DNA of 64,000 bases, from positions 506,212 to 570,211 of the forward strand of contig VXAY01007484.1 in NCBI GenBank assembly GCA_013399855.1, read 5' to 3'. Below are positions 52,701 through 64,000 of the stretch, in pieces. The notes below the pieces were generated by a model. It saw only the letters and a program-made list of their open reading frames with translations, did no database searches and was not told the DNA's origin. The translations under genes were made by a program, and so were the position numbers. Source of the stretch: Oxyruncus cristatus. Lineage: Eukaryota; Chordata; Aves; Passeriformes; Cotingidae. Each line of letters starts with the position of its first letter. Within the stretch, counting starts at the first letter, position 1.

Positions 52701-53502
52701 AGAGAATATGAATAGGAGCACTCAAGGTTCTACTGTGTGCTTTCATTTCAAATAGTTCTTTACAGGGTCACTCATCAAAGGCTGTCAAAGAAATTAAATA
52801 TTCAGAGAGGCTGAAGGACAGCCCCATTTTTATTTAAAAATAGATTAAAAAAATCCACCTGTTGTAGGAGTATCTGAACAGTTTGGAGAACTGGGAGATT
52901 GTCAGTGAAGCCACAGAATACTTTTCTGGTCTTTCATAATTCCACACATATACTATGTGGAAACAAAATCCTGAGAGGTAGAGAAGATTGTTGATATAAA
53001 ATTATTCAGAATACTTAAAAGAAAAGCTAAGTCTGGAGAGCTGCAAAGTGATATTGTGATAATAGAAACAGAGTGAAGAGGCAATAAATAGTGTCACCCA
53101 CTACAAATTTGTATAATACGTAAACCTAAAAATATGCCCTCATTAGATATTATCAGTAAAGAGATTAGACTGCCATTGTGGATGAACATCAGCTCAAGTG
53201 CAAAATAGCAAATAGAACTGAATTGTGAGGAAAGCAATAAGGATCAAACAAGAAAGAAATCCCAAGGAAAAAAAAAAGTGTGATAGAAAGATCTACACCC
53301 TCACTATTGCTGTGCAGTTCTCAACATCACATCTCTAAATGATAGAGTAGAATTTGAAATGGTGCAACATGGGCATTAGAAATGTTTGCAAGTTTATTAA
53401 AGATTCATTGTAAGGAACGATTAAGAGTCTGGGTGTTTTTGGTCCATAAAAGACACATCTAGAAGGGGATATGACAGATATCTTATAAACCATGTAATTG
53501 CT

Positions 53503-53766
53503 CACAGAATCACAGAATATGCTGAGTTGGAAGGGACCCATAAGGATCATCAAGTCCAACCCTTAGCCTTGCACAGGACCATCCTCAGTAGTCACACAAT
53601 GTGCCTGAGAGTATCATCCACATGCCTCTTGAACTCTGGGGGGCTTGGTGCTGTGATCACATCCCTGGGGAACCTGTTCCAGTGCCCAACCACCCTCTGG
53701 GTGAAGAACCTTTTCCTGATATCCAACCTAAACCTCCCCTGACACAACTTCAGGTCATTCCCTTGA
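53503..53766 (-). repeat. CR1 LINE 3' end, antisense
   Basis: On the + strand it begins CACAGAATCACAGAATATGC, the reverse complement of the CR1 terminal repeat, then GAGTTGGAAGGGACCCATAA, GGATCATCAAGTCCAACCC, GGGAACCTGTTCCAGTGCCC, TGAAGAACCTTTTCCTGATA and CCAACCTAAACCTCCCCTGA. It belongs to the same CR1 type as the sense copy at 42887. The copy is well preserved. The two short + strand open frames within it are antisense CR1. Confidence 0.95.
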
Positions 53767-54049
53767 GTCAGAAACTAGTATTCATAATTACGAAAGAAAT
53801 ACATAAAAGAGTAAAAGAATTCACAAAGACTGTAACTAAATTATGAAAGTTATGGACATTGTACAAGCAAGTGGTACAAGCAATCCATAATATTTTTATG
53901 CCAGATTAGACTAGCAATCATTTCAGTTTAGGCTAAGGAAAATTTTAATTGAAAACAATTTGGTGGATGCTGTGAATTTATTTTAATACCCAGGACATAG
54001 ATTTTAATTTCCTTTTTTTTTTTCCTACCAGAAATAAAAAATAAAATTC

Positions 54050-54096
54050 AAAAAAAATAACCAACCAACCAACCAACCAAACAAACAAAAAACCAC
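54050..54096. repeat. CCAA microsatellite in A/C-rich block
   Basis: An A-rich lead, about five CCAA units, then CAAA units and a closing AAAAAACC. Confidence 0.9.
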
Positions 54097-54667
54097 ACGT
54101 TTTAATCTTTAATGACAGAACTGGTTCAAAATTTACCTTTTCATACAGGGGACAGTATTTCTTCACAAGTTCATAGAGCAATGTTAAAGCATTGATTTAG
54201 TCATGTTTTTGAGGAAAATGGGTCACTACTGCTAGCACATGTAATATGGCAGGATTATGTTTTTTAAAAAGAAGTCTGCAGCTACTTGTAAAACCACATT
54301 ATTTATGGAATTGCATTATTTGAAATAAAAGTATTTTATGCTTTCTGCTTCTGTCATTTGATTCACGTATCAGAGACACTTAGATTTTCTTACCCAACTT
54401 AAGCCCCTAATGAAATGTTTAAATGCATATATGATCAGACATTCTCCCAGAACAATGCTGTAGGAGCCTGTGGGACAGGAGGAAAAAGGAGAGTACAGCC
54501 CCACAGGAAAATTCTGAGCCCCATAAGGAACATTTGAAGGGCTAGTTTTACCATTTTGGTCTTACATATTATTTTTTGCTTTTATAGGTTGTGGGTTGTT
54601 TTTCGATCTCTCTCTGTAAACTTGGTCTTCTCTCAGCTGTAAATCTCATATTCCTCTACTTCCATGT

Positions 54668-54749
54668 TCCTTCTTATTCTCCTTTCTTTTCTCTTTTTTG
54701 CTTAAGAAAGATATCTCTTTTGTCTCCTTCTTTTTCCTCTCTTTTTCCT
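54668..54749. repeat. Pyrimidine-rich stretch
   Basis: Two C/T-rich blocks, about 54668-54700 and 54714-54749, separated by a short purine-rich stretch. It is about 1 kb before the exon at 55725 and too far to be its polypyrimidine tract. Confidence 0.6.
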
Positions 54750-55724
54750 ATATGCTTGCTTTAGAATTATTTGGAAAATCTTGACTGATTTTTATAGATT
54801 TAGATTGGACTTGTCTTGTTGCTACTTTTTCAACAAGTCAAACTTTATTCTGTTTTCCTAATCTAAAAATCTGAACAATTATTTCTTTGTTTAATACAGC
54901 TTTTTGTTCCTGAGTATTGCTTACCCCCTTAGCCCAACTTCTATCTAACCAAACACAGCTGTTAGAGTCATATTCTTCTTCTGCCATGCCGATTGTGACA
55001 TTTGGTACAAGCTGCATCAAATAAAACCTCTCACCTTGTCTTATAAAACATACCTCCATTTCCCTGCTCATTTCTCATTTCCTAAAATCTCGTGGTTCTC
55101 TAAAGCTGTCAATCACCTCACAGCAAATTCCAGATAATTCTATTGATTTCCATGTTTATATTTTGCACATCCCTAAATGTTTTTCAAGTTGTATCTTACA
55201 GTACCTAGGGTGTTGTCCTGATAAAGAGAATTATCTCCCAAATTAAAAGGGTTGTTGAAAATGACATAACTGAATTTTGAATGTCTGCATATCTGTGTTA
55301 GTATCTGTGTACACAGATGCTCTTACACAATTTGAGGGGATTTTAGGCTGAGCTTGGAAAGTCCACAGTGAAACACAGCACGATATGTTGATTTGCCATA
55401 ATTTCTATTGTGCCGGTAATCAAAGATTTGGTCCATGAAAATTCTCACTCTTCTGTTGATTGCCCACTTTAATCTTTCAAAACTTAAATATTAACCTGTG
55501 TTTGAAGAAAAATAAACCTTTTTTCTTAATCTCAGTGTTTTGCTGCTGAAGAGTATTTCAGAATATATGTACTGGACCTGAGCACAGCATATCAGATCAA
55601 ACGAGGTTATCTCCATCAATTACCAGCTTTACTGCTGGGCAGATTCAAAAGCAAGCCACAGGGTTTTTCTGTAATAGTGGAAAACTCATGTTATTTCATA
55701 TTTTAAACATTCCTTATGTTCCAG

Positions 55725-55827
55725 GTGTCATGGGGGAATATGAACCAAAAATTGAAGTCCATTTTCCTTACACAGTTACAGCTGCAAAGGGATCTACTGT
55801 TAAGATGGAGTGTTTTGCACTTGGCAA
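55725..55827 (+). CDS. CNTN5: CNTN5 internal exon, Ig2-Ig3 linker and start of Ig3
   Basis: This 103-bp exon starts after TTCCAG (acceptor AG 55723-55724) and ends before GTAAGT (55828). GT completes the Gly codon begun by the previous exon. The frame reads [14 protein letters not shown] and then [19 protein letters not shown], finishing with AA, the first two bases of what should be an Asn codon. [11 protein letters not shown] is the contactin linker between Ig2 and Ig3. VKMEC carries the B-strand Cys of Ig3 (codon 55811-55813). HFP and VTAAKG with KMEC fit CNTN5; CNTN3, 4 and 6 are remembered with VQFPET or VRFPET and VKLEC. The exon is phase 1 at its start and phase 2 at its end, so skipping it alone would shift the frame. 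Reading on into the intron gives a stop at once (AAG TAA at 55826-55831). Confidence 0.94.
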
Positions 55828-56279
55828 GTAAGTACAGATTCTTTCATAATTAGACATCACTGTTTATTAAGATGAGACATGCCTAATTTGTGATTTCATT
55901 ATTGTGCTGGATTTCATTTTCACAGACAGTCCTTCTGCACTCAAAACAACCAACTGACTAAGTAGCTAATTATGAACTCCCTGCCCAGCCATTTCTGTGG
56001 ACAGAAATTCATTCAAATTAAAAGACTCTCTGTCAAAATGAAAAGTAATATTCTCATAAACAAAAAGAGGAATGTTGTTGCAAACTTAACCAGACTCACA
56101 TTCCCTTATTCACTGTGATACTATAAATCAGTGAGTTAGGGTTTATTCCGTCAAAATGTCATATTTGGAGAATAAACAAAGAGTAATAGAGTTGTCCCCC
56201 CTCCCCTCAAATGCATAACTTACATATGAAGCTAGGAGTACAATGTCTTCAATACATCCTAACACACTTTGTGGCAGTG

Positions 56280-56325
56280 CCTGTTCTCTAGCTTCTACCT
56301 ACTAATAACACTACTAGAGAACAGG
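56280..56325. repeat. 12-bp perfect inverted repeat, 22-base loop
   Basis: CCTGTTCTCTAG (56280-56291) and CTAGAGAACAGG (56314-56325) are exact reverse complements. The intervening 22 bases show no further pairing. Confidence 0.85.
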
Positions 56326-58060
56326 TGTTTACTATTTACATCAAGGAGGTTTTTATAGCTTTATTGATAAATGGGTTTAGGGAGAGACAGGTTTGAGAAA
56401 CTGAAACTACTTCTATATGGTATTCAGATTACAGAATATAGGATGAAATTGATGATATTTCAGTTTTATGGTGTTAGTTACTATTAGTTACTCAAGTTAC
56501 TGTTATTATTGTTCCCAAGAATAAGATCAGCAAGGGTAGTATACAGCCAGACAGAACTAAGAGGCAATTCTAGCCATTCAAAGAAATGATTCTTTCTTCT
56601 TCACATATCTATGTTGTTAACAGGCGTTCCATCAGTGATGTTTCTCTACAGACATATAAAAAATTGTAATGGAAGGATTCTTTCCAAAACACTCCATCAA
56701 ATTCTGTGTGGTGTGTTGAAACAAATCTTACTGTATCGAATTCTTTTCAATTCCTTTTTACAAAGGTGTTCCTTTTGGATATCTCACCCCTACCCTCCAA
56801 AGTTATGCTGATACATGTCATATATACTGCTTGGTTTTACAGTTCATACCTTATCAAGACCCATATAGGTTTCTTACAGCCTGGCCTTGATTAATAGAGG
56901 AAGGATTTGTGTTTGCAAAACCTGTGAAGGAACTTCATAAAACAATTAGTCTGAGAAATACTGTATTTTAGATATCAATTGTTTTTACTTTACCTAAGTA
57001 GGAACAAAACAGAAAAAGTTAGGAGGTTTTAGACAATAATCTGTTTTCCTGAGAATGATGACTCCAGCGTGCTCGGTAGGTTTTGTTTTCCAAACCAACC
57101 TTGCAAATCCTTCCTCTACCACCTGAGAGGATTTTTTTAAATGTTTTTATAGTCATTTTGACCTTCATGTGTCACTGGTCACTAGATTTTTTTGTTCAGA
57201 TTTTTCTCTTAACAGTTCCTATTTACTGACTGGATGATATATGTCTCAAACTCATTCCCTTCTTGCCAGTTTTTCCTATTTGACCAACATCCAGATGCTC
57301 TCAGTGAGCAGGTCAACAGAAAGTAAGCATAAATAATTACAGAGAAATTCTGAACAAGTGTTTTAGTTGTATCTGTTTTGGTCCAGTGAAATTGGTGGAG
57401 AAATAAGACATAGCCAAAATGATCCAAAAAAAAGCTGGGAGACCATAGCCTGCATACAGGGAGCCATTAGGCAGTGATAGCAGCTTACACAAATTCATTC
57501 CCAACGTAAATAAAAATAGTAATTTAGAAAGTAAATGTGAAGCAAGAAGTTCTGTACAGTAAAACACAAGTCTTATGATTTATATAATAAAGATAAGGAA
57601 AGAGATACATGAGAGAGAACAGAAAATGGAGAGATTCCCCAAAATGCTGAAATAAATGAGGAAAAGGGCTGTTCTGCACAGACAGATGGCTCCAGACCTT
57701 CTCCTGTCAGAAACATTGCCAAGTCAATAGTTGGCAGTGAGACTTTTTTAGACTCTTGGCTATGGCTGAAGCAATAATCAATGTATTACTTCTTATTTTC
57801 CTCATTTTACTGGAATTAAATTGCAGTTGCTGACAGATTACAAGTCAGCTGTCACTTTGCAGTGAAAAGGAGGTAAAACACACTGTCGTTTGCAACCATC
57901 AGTGACAGGCAAGAAACAGCTGTTGATACCTTCCATCTTCTGCACCTTGAGATTTAGTAAACTCTCTCAAAAATAATCAGTCACTATTCAAACAGGAAGG
58001 TGAAGGTTGACAGGAAAGGCTTCAATTATTTCCTCATTCCTATTTAGTGTTAACCTTCAA

Positions 58061-58149
58061 TAAACAAACAAAAAAAAAACAACCCAAACAAAACAAAAAA
58101 ACCTAAACTAACAAAAAAATACACACCACAAAACAAACAAAAAACCTAA
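58061..58149. repeat. A/C-rich low-complexity block (about 90 bp)
   Basis: The longest block of its type in the window: AAACAAAC units, a run of ten A, AACCCAAACAAAAC, then CAAAACAAACAAAAAACC. G is absent throughout. Confidence 0.85.
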
Positions 58150-61049
58150 CATCTGAATGATCAAGGATTTTAAGGTTATCTAATAAGATAGTTGACCCCA
58201 TTTGCTGCTATTGTAATGGGCAGCTATTTTTACCATGCACATTCCTTATCTTCTTTCCCCAGCCATTAATGCACAATCAAATCAGCTGAATTGAAATTGC
58301 TTTCAACCTAATATGGTAATAATTACATGAATGACATTTCAGGCACCATTTGAAACCTGAAGGCTGAGGTGGGAGGTAAAAATGCATCAAATTTCCTCTT
58401 CATTTTCATTTTTTGTCCCCATTTCTTATTCCTGATGGCTTGAAGAGAACTTTTCTTGTTACACTGCCATTGGTCCCCATTATAAACTGAATCAATAACT
58501 AATTTTTTCCTTCTTTGTTTAGCATACTGAGACTTAGTGTTTTGAATTCTAATTGTAAATAACACAGAAGTTATTACAGTCTCAAAACTAATGTGCTTCT
58601 GGTTTTCTCATGCTTTACTTTAGCTGTCTCAAACACTCACTCTGCTCTCTCCGCTGTAATTGTGAGAATGACAGACATTCCAGTGAGATTTCCTGAAGTA
58701 GGCATTTGGCAAGTATTCCAGAAAAAGCCTAGTCTTTAGTAACAGATTAATGATTTATTAATAATGTTTATTTAGAACTGCCAGTCACTATGGCTGTAAG
58801 AATTAAATAAATTTGAGCTCTGCAGCTTTTGACTCAAAACTAATGTCAAATATCTTAACTGCTTGACAGACAGAAATTCTCTAAGAATTTCATTCTGATC
58901 CAAACAATATGTAGCTGATTCAGTTACAAGTGAAAATACTATGTTAGTAATGCCACTTACAAATAGACTTTGTAGTTACTAAGGAATTCAAAGTAAAACA
59001 TGAGTGAAATATCTCAAAATTATCTTACTTTTATTAGATAATGCTGCTTGTGATGAGCATTAGTCATTGGCTAAGAAATCACTGCATCTATTGATGATTT
59101 ACTGCTAAGGTATAACTATTTCAAAGTCAAACCTTAGATTTGTTATGCAAATCAGGAAGACAGATCATGACCTTGTTCTCTGGATAAGTTCTGATGAAGA
59201 AGACATCATTTTCCTGGTTGATACTCTTGCACAAATCACAGCATTCCTGGCTTTTTCTGCACCAGAAATGTGATTTCTCAGACACAGCCTTCTGTGACAA
59301 CAGTTTGCCATTTTAATTTTCCCCCAAATGTCACTGACTTTGCTTCCAAGACATCTGGAGGCAACTAGTCCACTCTTTAGTTTCTTTTTTAATGTACTTT
59401 ATTCAAGGAAATTATTCTCAAGTCTTCATTTAGCTCCCCATTATAAAGAGATGAAATTAATGGTGCTGATGGGCAAGAGGACTCTAAATTCTGTCCCCAT
59501 TACATGACATATTCATTAATGAAGTACTTCAGTGACAGCCATCCAAGCATTCTTTAGCACTTCCTGTCTTTGGAGCATACTTCTGTCATAAGTAATTTTA
59601 ACACTATTGTTTTAGCATGGGACTCAAAGGCAGCCATAGATGGAAATACACAGGGTTTTTTAAAGGCTCAAAGTGAACAAGTTTTCATAGTTCAAACAAG
59701 GATATAGGACTGGTTTGTCCAAAGTGGCATGAAAAGCTGTATGTTACAACCCTCTTCAATGAGCCCAGACACTTGGCCTCAGAGGAAAGCAAGTAAAAAG
59801 CAAGTGTCAGAAATATATCTCTCTTTTTTCCCTTTATTTTTCCTTCTAGCATATAACACTAATTCGTCTACTTGTTTCCATTTTAAATAATTTTATTCTC
59901 ACTATTTCACACAGACTTTTAAATTTTAAATTGTGTATAATGCACACACCCTATCTGACCCTCACACATCAGCCTCAATGCATTTTTGTTGCGCATCGCA
60001 ACAAGCTTCTATTTTATTTCCACATAAAACTCATACTTTATTGGTTTTCTGGCTGTAGCCAGGAAAAAAAAATAAAGGAGAGAGTTTGTGTTATGATAGT
60101 GCCAACAGACAATTTTGAGTGAGTAATCATATTTTATTTCTCATTAAAACAAATTACAGGATGTTGGCTATTGCTGTACTTGTACGTTACCAACATTTTC
60201 AATTTTTGCTTTTAAAATAGGGCCCATGTAGCATGCCAAAAGGATTGCTTTGCTAAAAGAAAATAAGTTTTATGCATCTTTTTTTTTTTTACTGTGGTTA
60301 TTTTTTAACCATATAGATCAACACATAGATACTTGAATCAAAAGAATCAATAGAGAACAGTGCTGACAATTTTTCTTATGACCCATATGCTTGTTTTTCT
60401 CTATATTTGAGAGACTTTTTTATGCTTGTGCTATTTCTGTACAATAATAACATCAATGTAATATATCACTATTCTTTCCAAATGCTAGGTTATTTCACTT
60501 TGGTAATGTCAAAACTATGTTTTTGTTGTGAAATATCCTTAGTTAATGATAAGAATAAATTAGAGATATTTACTTCCTTTTATCATTGAATTATGATGAG
60601 ACTTATGATAGAAGCACTGTTCATGTTGTTATATTTAATGTTGCTTTAATAATTCTACAGTTAACTTTGTTTTGAAGAGATTTATATCATCCCATATATT
60701 ATCCCATCTGTAATGTGTCTTGCAAGAGCATTGCTGCTAGTCCACTTTAAAATCTTACTTTCTAGATGAAATAAAATAAAAAAAAGGTGAAGCTACATAT
60801 ATTTAGGTCACACAAGTTAACTAAATTTAGTGAATTTTAATCTAAGAAATGTTCTAAAATGTTCTCTTAAAACAGTGAACTATGAATCAATGTTAATTAA
60901 TAAATATCTCAAAGTTTTAAATCCATGAAATATGGGATTTTATCTTCTTCACTTGATTTTCCTTTAACAGACTTTTCTAATTGTTCTTCAAACTTTCATT
61001 AAAAATGCCAATTTTTTTTATGTCACTATCAATACTTTGATCGCAGACT

Positions 61050-61212
61050 ATATACACATTGTGGATGCCCTATCCCTGGAAGTGTTCAAAGCCAGGTTGG
61101 AGGGGGCTCTGAGCAGCTTGGTCTAGCAGAAGATGTCCCTGCCCATGACAGTGGGTCTGGAACTAGATGATCCTTAAAATTCCTTCCAAGCCAAACCTTT
61201 CTATTCATCTAG
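61050..61212 (+). repeat. CR1 LINE 3' end, sense
   Basis: About 160 bp reading TGGATGCCCTATCCCTGGAA, GTGTTCAAAGCCAGGTTGGA, GGGGGCTCTGAGCAGCTTGG, TCTAGCAGAAGATGTCCCTG, CCCATGACAGTGGGTCTGGA and ACTAGATGATCCTTAAAATT, then CCTTCCAAGCCAAACC and TTCTATTCATCT. This is the CR1 subtype whose 3' end includes 'ggtgtccctgcccatggcag'. It is a very short 5'-truncated insertion. Confidence 0.92.
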
Positions 61213-62407
61213 GTAGAGAGAGCTTACCAAATATTTTTCAATATGCAGAAATAAAAGCAAAGTGTTTGGATAAGTGAATGTAATATCTAAGCAAAGAACA
61301 AGAGCAGCCAAATAAAAAATATTCGTGGTCTGGTGAAGGGCATTTGACTGCAACTGTTGTGAATCACATGAAGTTTCTAAAGAAGTTATTTTTTCTAGTG
61401 TGGCTCATTAAGCCAATGACACAGGGTAATGACTATGAAGAAGGTTTCTAGATATTGCAAATCTTCGTGAAGGTTTAAAAAGATACGCTTTGCAAGACCA
61501 TGGGTTAAAGGGTTGTGTCAGTGAGGTCTGGTCAGTGTTTGGCAAAAAATACAATGAAGGGAACAATTCCAGAAAAGAAGGAAGGATAAAGGCATCTAGC
61601 AAATGTGTCTTTAGTCAGAGGCTTCATAGTACCTGATTCCTTTCTTTTCTTCCTCTGCCACATAGCTATATGTGATTTTTGCCAAGAAAAAAAAATTCAT
61701 AAACAGTAATCCTATAATGAGTCATAGGCCCAGCTTTGACACTTCTCTGCCTAACACACACAGTTATCCACCTGATCTCTCCAAACAGGTGAACAGAAGT
61801 TTCCAGCATTGCACCATATTTTTTTCCTAACTTCAAAGGACAAAACTTTCCCCTCTCTGCTCTTCAAATCCATAAAATATGGCTTTTTACTTTCAGACTG
61901 CCAGGTAAAGCCATGCCCCAAGTTCTTCCATATATTTCTCTCTAACTTTTATCCTTTTATTGACTGATCTTGGTAAATCAATTATTACCCAGTTTATACC
62001 AATCCAGAATGTTTCAGAACTGGTATGCATGTACTGGCTGTAGATGCCATGATTCTTACTGTCTTCAAACCTGGCAGGATAAAAACTTCCTGTAACCTGA
62101 TCTCTTCCTGGTGATCTAGTGTCAAAAAAGGTCTTATGAGGATTTCTGTTCTGAGATCAAGTTCTTTTCTAACCTAAAATCTCCTTAATACCAGCATGTA
62201 TACACCTCTCACTTCAGCCCTGGTGTTATGCCAAAGAGTAGCAGAACTAATGCACTGGAGACACTTTAAAACCAACTTAAACTAACCTCTGCTAACTGCG
62301 CTACGCTGAATCCTATGGGCATTGAGATGAGTGAGCAGTCAAGGTGGTAAGCAGCAGATGAGTATTATTGGGTATAAACATGGGAATATAGCATAAATTT
62401 CACTGTT

Positions 62408-62446
62408 CAAAAACAAAACAAAACAAAACCAAACCAAAAAAACCAC
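62408..62446. repeat. AAAAC/AAACC low-complexity block
   Basis: Four AAAAC units followed by AAACC units and a closing AAAAAAACC. Confidence 0.85.
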
Positions 62447-63748
62447 TAACATCTGTGACATAAATCAGGCGTCATTGTTTTTAAGGCCAAGTATGACAGT
62501 TCTGTTGGCCATTTATTTCGTGTATTTGGGATATATCAACAGAACTTTACTTTTTTTCCCTAAGTATAAACTGATATTTCCTTGGGGAACTGTGTGAAAC
62601 TTCTCAGAGAGTGAGTGGCCCTTTGCTAAGGATACAGATAGTTCACAGAATGTCCATTCAGCTCTGGAATTGCTCCTTTCTAGATATTGTCTGTCAGAAA
62701 TGATTAAGCTCCTTGTACTTTTCTGTGAACACAAATTCTTTCCTCTTCCCACAAAGGTGATGCATTGAAACACCTTTGATATTAAAGATAACCTGATTCT
62801 ATAAAAGGACATTCAGAGCACATTAACAGCTCTCATTTCCAATGAATCCTAGCACAGTAACACTAACACTGTTATCCCCTACAGAGGAACTGATGGTCAA
62901 AACAAAGCATGAAAGGACATGACAAATCATTGCATTGATAAATGAAAGTTGGATGTTTAAGGAATTCTAACCAGATTTAGTGTACAACTTGAAGGCAAAG
63001 ACGAAGCTAATTTTGACTTGTCTTTTAGATGTGTTATGGTACTTACAATTTAATGATATGTCAAGGTCCCTGCCTTATATTAAATAAAGCAAGTTATTCT
63101 AGATGCCGCACATCCCATTCATTGTTGGAACTAGGATTCAAATATCAAGTGTTTTTCCTATATATAGGAGAATTACTGCAGGAGCAAGGCATGCTAGTAT
63201 CTTCGCATTTTCAAGCTGTAAGTAAATTCACAACATAGAAGTCCACAGGTAGCAATTTTCCTCTACCCTCAAAACCAAGTCTTATCATGGTGTTCTCTTT
63301 TTCATCTACAGGTCACAGAGACCTAAATTGTCTGTTTTTTTAAAACAAGGAATAAGGGAAACCATGCCATAGAGTACTAATCTGTTATAAAATGAAATGG
63401 CAAGATAGATACAAATACTGATACATGTTTCTAAGTTTCATAGGCCAAAAAATCAAATTGCTCCATATCCCTTCACACCACTTCTTGCCGTAGGAAAAAT
63501 ATTTTGTTGATCCTGTCAGATGCCAAAACTGAAAGCTCTGGAAGCTACTCTTAAAGTTTACAGATAACAAACCAGTCCCAAGATGGAAATGAAAAGTCTC
63601 AGAGGAACATAATTTGTCAGTGTTATAAGTAGGGATGTCCTTTCCCCTTGAGATAAGCTTGTGGTGATAGGAAGAAACCTTTTTAAATATGAACATGGCA
63701 TCTTCAAGCTGACTTTGTTTTTATAAGACTCAAACAGATCCAGGATTC

Positions 63749-63766
63749 TTTTTTTTTTTTTTTTTT
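63749..63766. repeat. Poly-T tract (18 bases)
   Basis: An uninterrupted run of T. No pseudogene body is seen on the minus strand beyond it. Confidence 0.75.
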
Positions 63767-64000
63767 GATAACACATATTGTTTAAGTTAAATAAATCTTT
63801 TCTAAGAATTTCATCAATCTAAAGTTCGTTTTTAGCTCATACAGAATAAGTATTTATGTCATAAAGTGCTAGAACAGGATTGGATTTTGTTCCTGTTTTT
63901 CAGGCTGGATTGATTTCTGCCTTCCTTTAAGTGAACTAGTTCTTACATAGACTTTATAATTCTGTTACGAATATTGAAATCATTCATAGTAATGTAATAA

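Larger units (their letters stand above)
38659..55724 (+). other. CNTN5: CNTN5 intron between Ig2 and Ig3 exons (17.1 kb)
   Basis: This is a complete GT-AG intron, phase 1. It holds the large CR1 at about 39060-40910 (+), CR1 3' ends at 42887-43306 (+) and 53503-53766 (-), a perfect 17-bp hairpin at 41275-41314, a CAA microsatellite at 45841-45874, a CCAA microsatellite at 54060-54096, pyrimidine-rich sequence at 54668-54749 and a doubtful LINE relic at 49680-49790. Between 43.4 and 53.5 kb I see no other gene, RNA or mobile element; the open frames there are short and resemble nothing I know. Confidence 0.9.
55828..64000 (+). other. CNTN5: CNTN5 intron, 5' part (after Ig3 start exon)
   Basis: This is the beginning of a phase-2 intron with a strong GTAAGT donor. 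The exon carrying the rest of Ig3 is not in the window. The stretch includes a 12-bp inverted repeat at 56280-56325, an A/C-rich low-complexity block at 58061-58149, a CR1 3' end at 61050-61212, an A/C-rich block at 62408-62446 and an 18-base T run at 63749-63766. Nothing else is recognisable. Confidence 0.85.

Noticed and set aside
17545..55827. Assigning the exons to CNTN3, CNTN4 or CNTN6 instead of CNTN5
   Set aside because: All contactins share RRF[IV]SQETG and [11 protein letters not shown], but [26 protein letters not shown] with [10 protein letters not shown], and HFP...TAAKG with VKMEC agree with CNTN5 as a set. A protein search would settle it.
62513..62812. A 99-residue open frame on the minus strand
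   Set aside because: No recognisable domain and no sign of an exon or promoter; treated as chance.
1..64000. CRISPR arrays, operons, tRNA genes, phage or defence systems
   Set aside because: The window is intronic bird DNA. I saw no regularly spaced repeats, no tRNA box motifs and no prokaryotic gene.

Overview
The window is vertebrate nuclear DNA, AT-rich and almost entirely intronic. It is best read as a bird genome. It carries at least eight truncated CR1 LINEs with the avian-type 3' end (repeats of GATTCTGTGA / ATTCTATGA), part of a bird-type LTR, and three exons of a neural contactin gene in consistent reading frame on the + strand. The LTR type is one I associate with Neoaves rather than chickens, so a non-galliform bird is possible; that last step is weak inference. 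There are no bacterial genes, operons, CRISPR arrays or intact mobile-element genes.

Gene content: the only protein-coding gene I can support is contactin 5 (CNTN5), a GPI-anchored neuronal cell-adhesion molecule with Ig and fibronectin III domains. Three internal exons are present: 17545-17640 (first part of Ig2), 38455-38658 (rest of Ig2) and 55725-55827 (linker and start of Ig3). The phases join exactly: the first exon ends with G, the second starts with AG to complete Glu; the second ends with G, the third starts with GT to complete Gly. The paralogue call rests on a near-exact recalled match to CNTN5 in both Ig2 exons. The gene's start, Ig1, the rest of Ig3 and everything downstream lie outside the window.

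Layout: 1-17544 is the end of an upstream intron, with two CR1 pieces, one LTR fragment and a small perfect hairpin. 17641-38454 is a complete intron of about 20.8 kb, with CR1 pieces on both strands, a large low-complexity inverted pair near 24.2-24.4 kb, a possible U2 snRNA relic and a fresh 22-bp tandem duplication just before the next exon. 38659-55724 is a complete intron of about 17.1 kb, holding the longest CR1 (about 1.85 kb with broken reverse-transcriptase remnants), two further CR1 pieces and a striking 17-bp perfect hairpin. 55828-64000 begins the next intron.

I found no undescribed biological system. The least explained signals are a scattered set of A/C-rich (or T/G-rich) low-complexity blocks, the hairpins, and the U2-like relic. 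All short ORFs other than the contactin exons and CR1 remnants look like chance.
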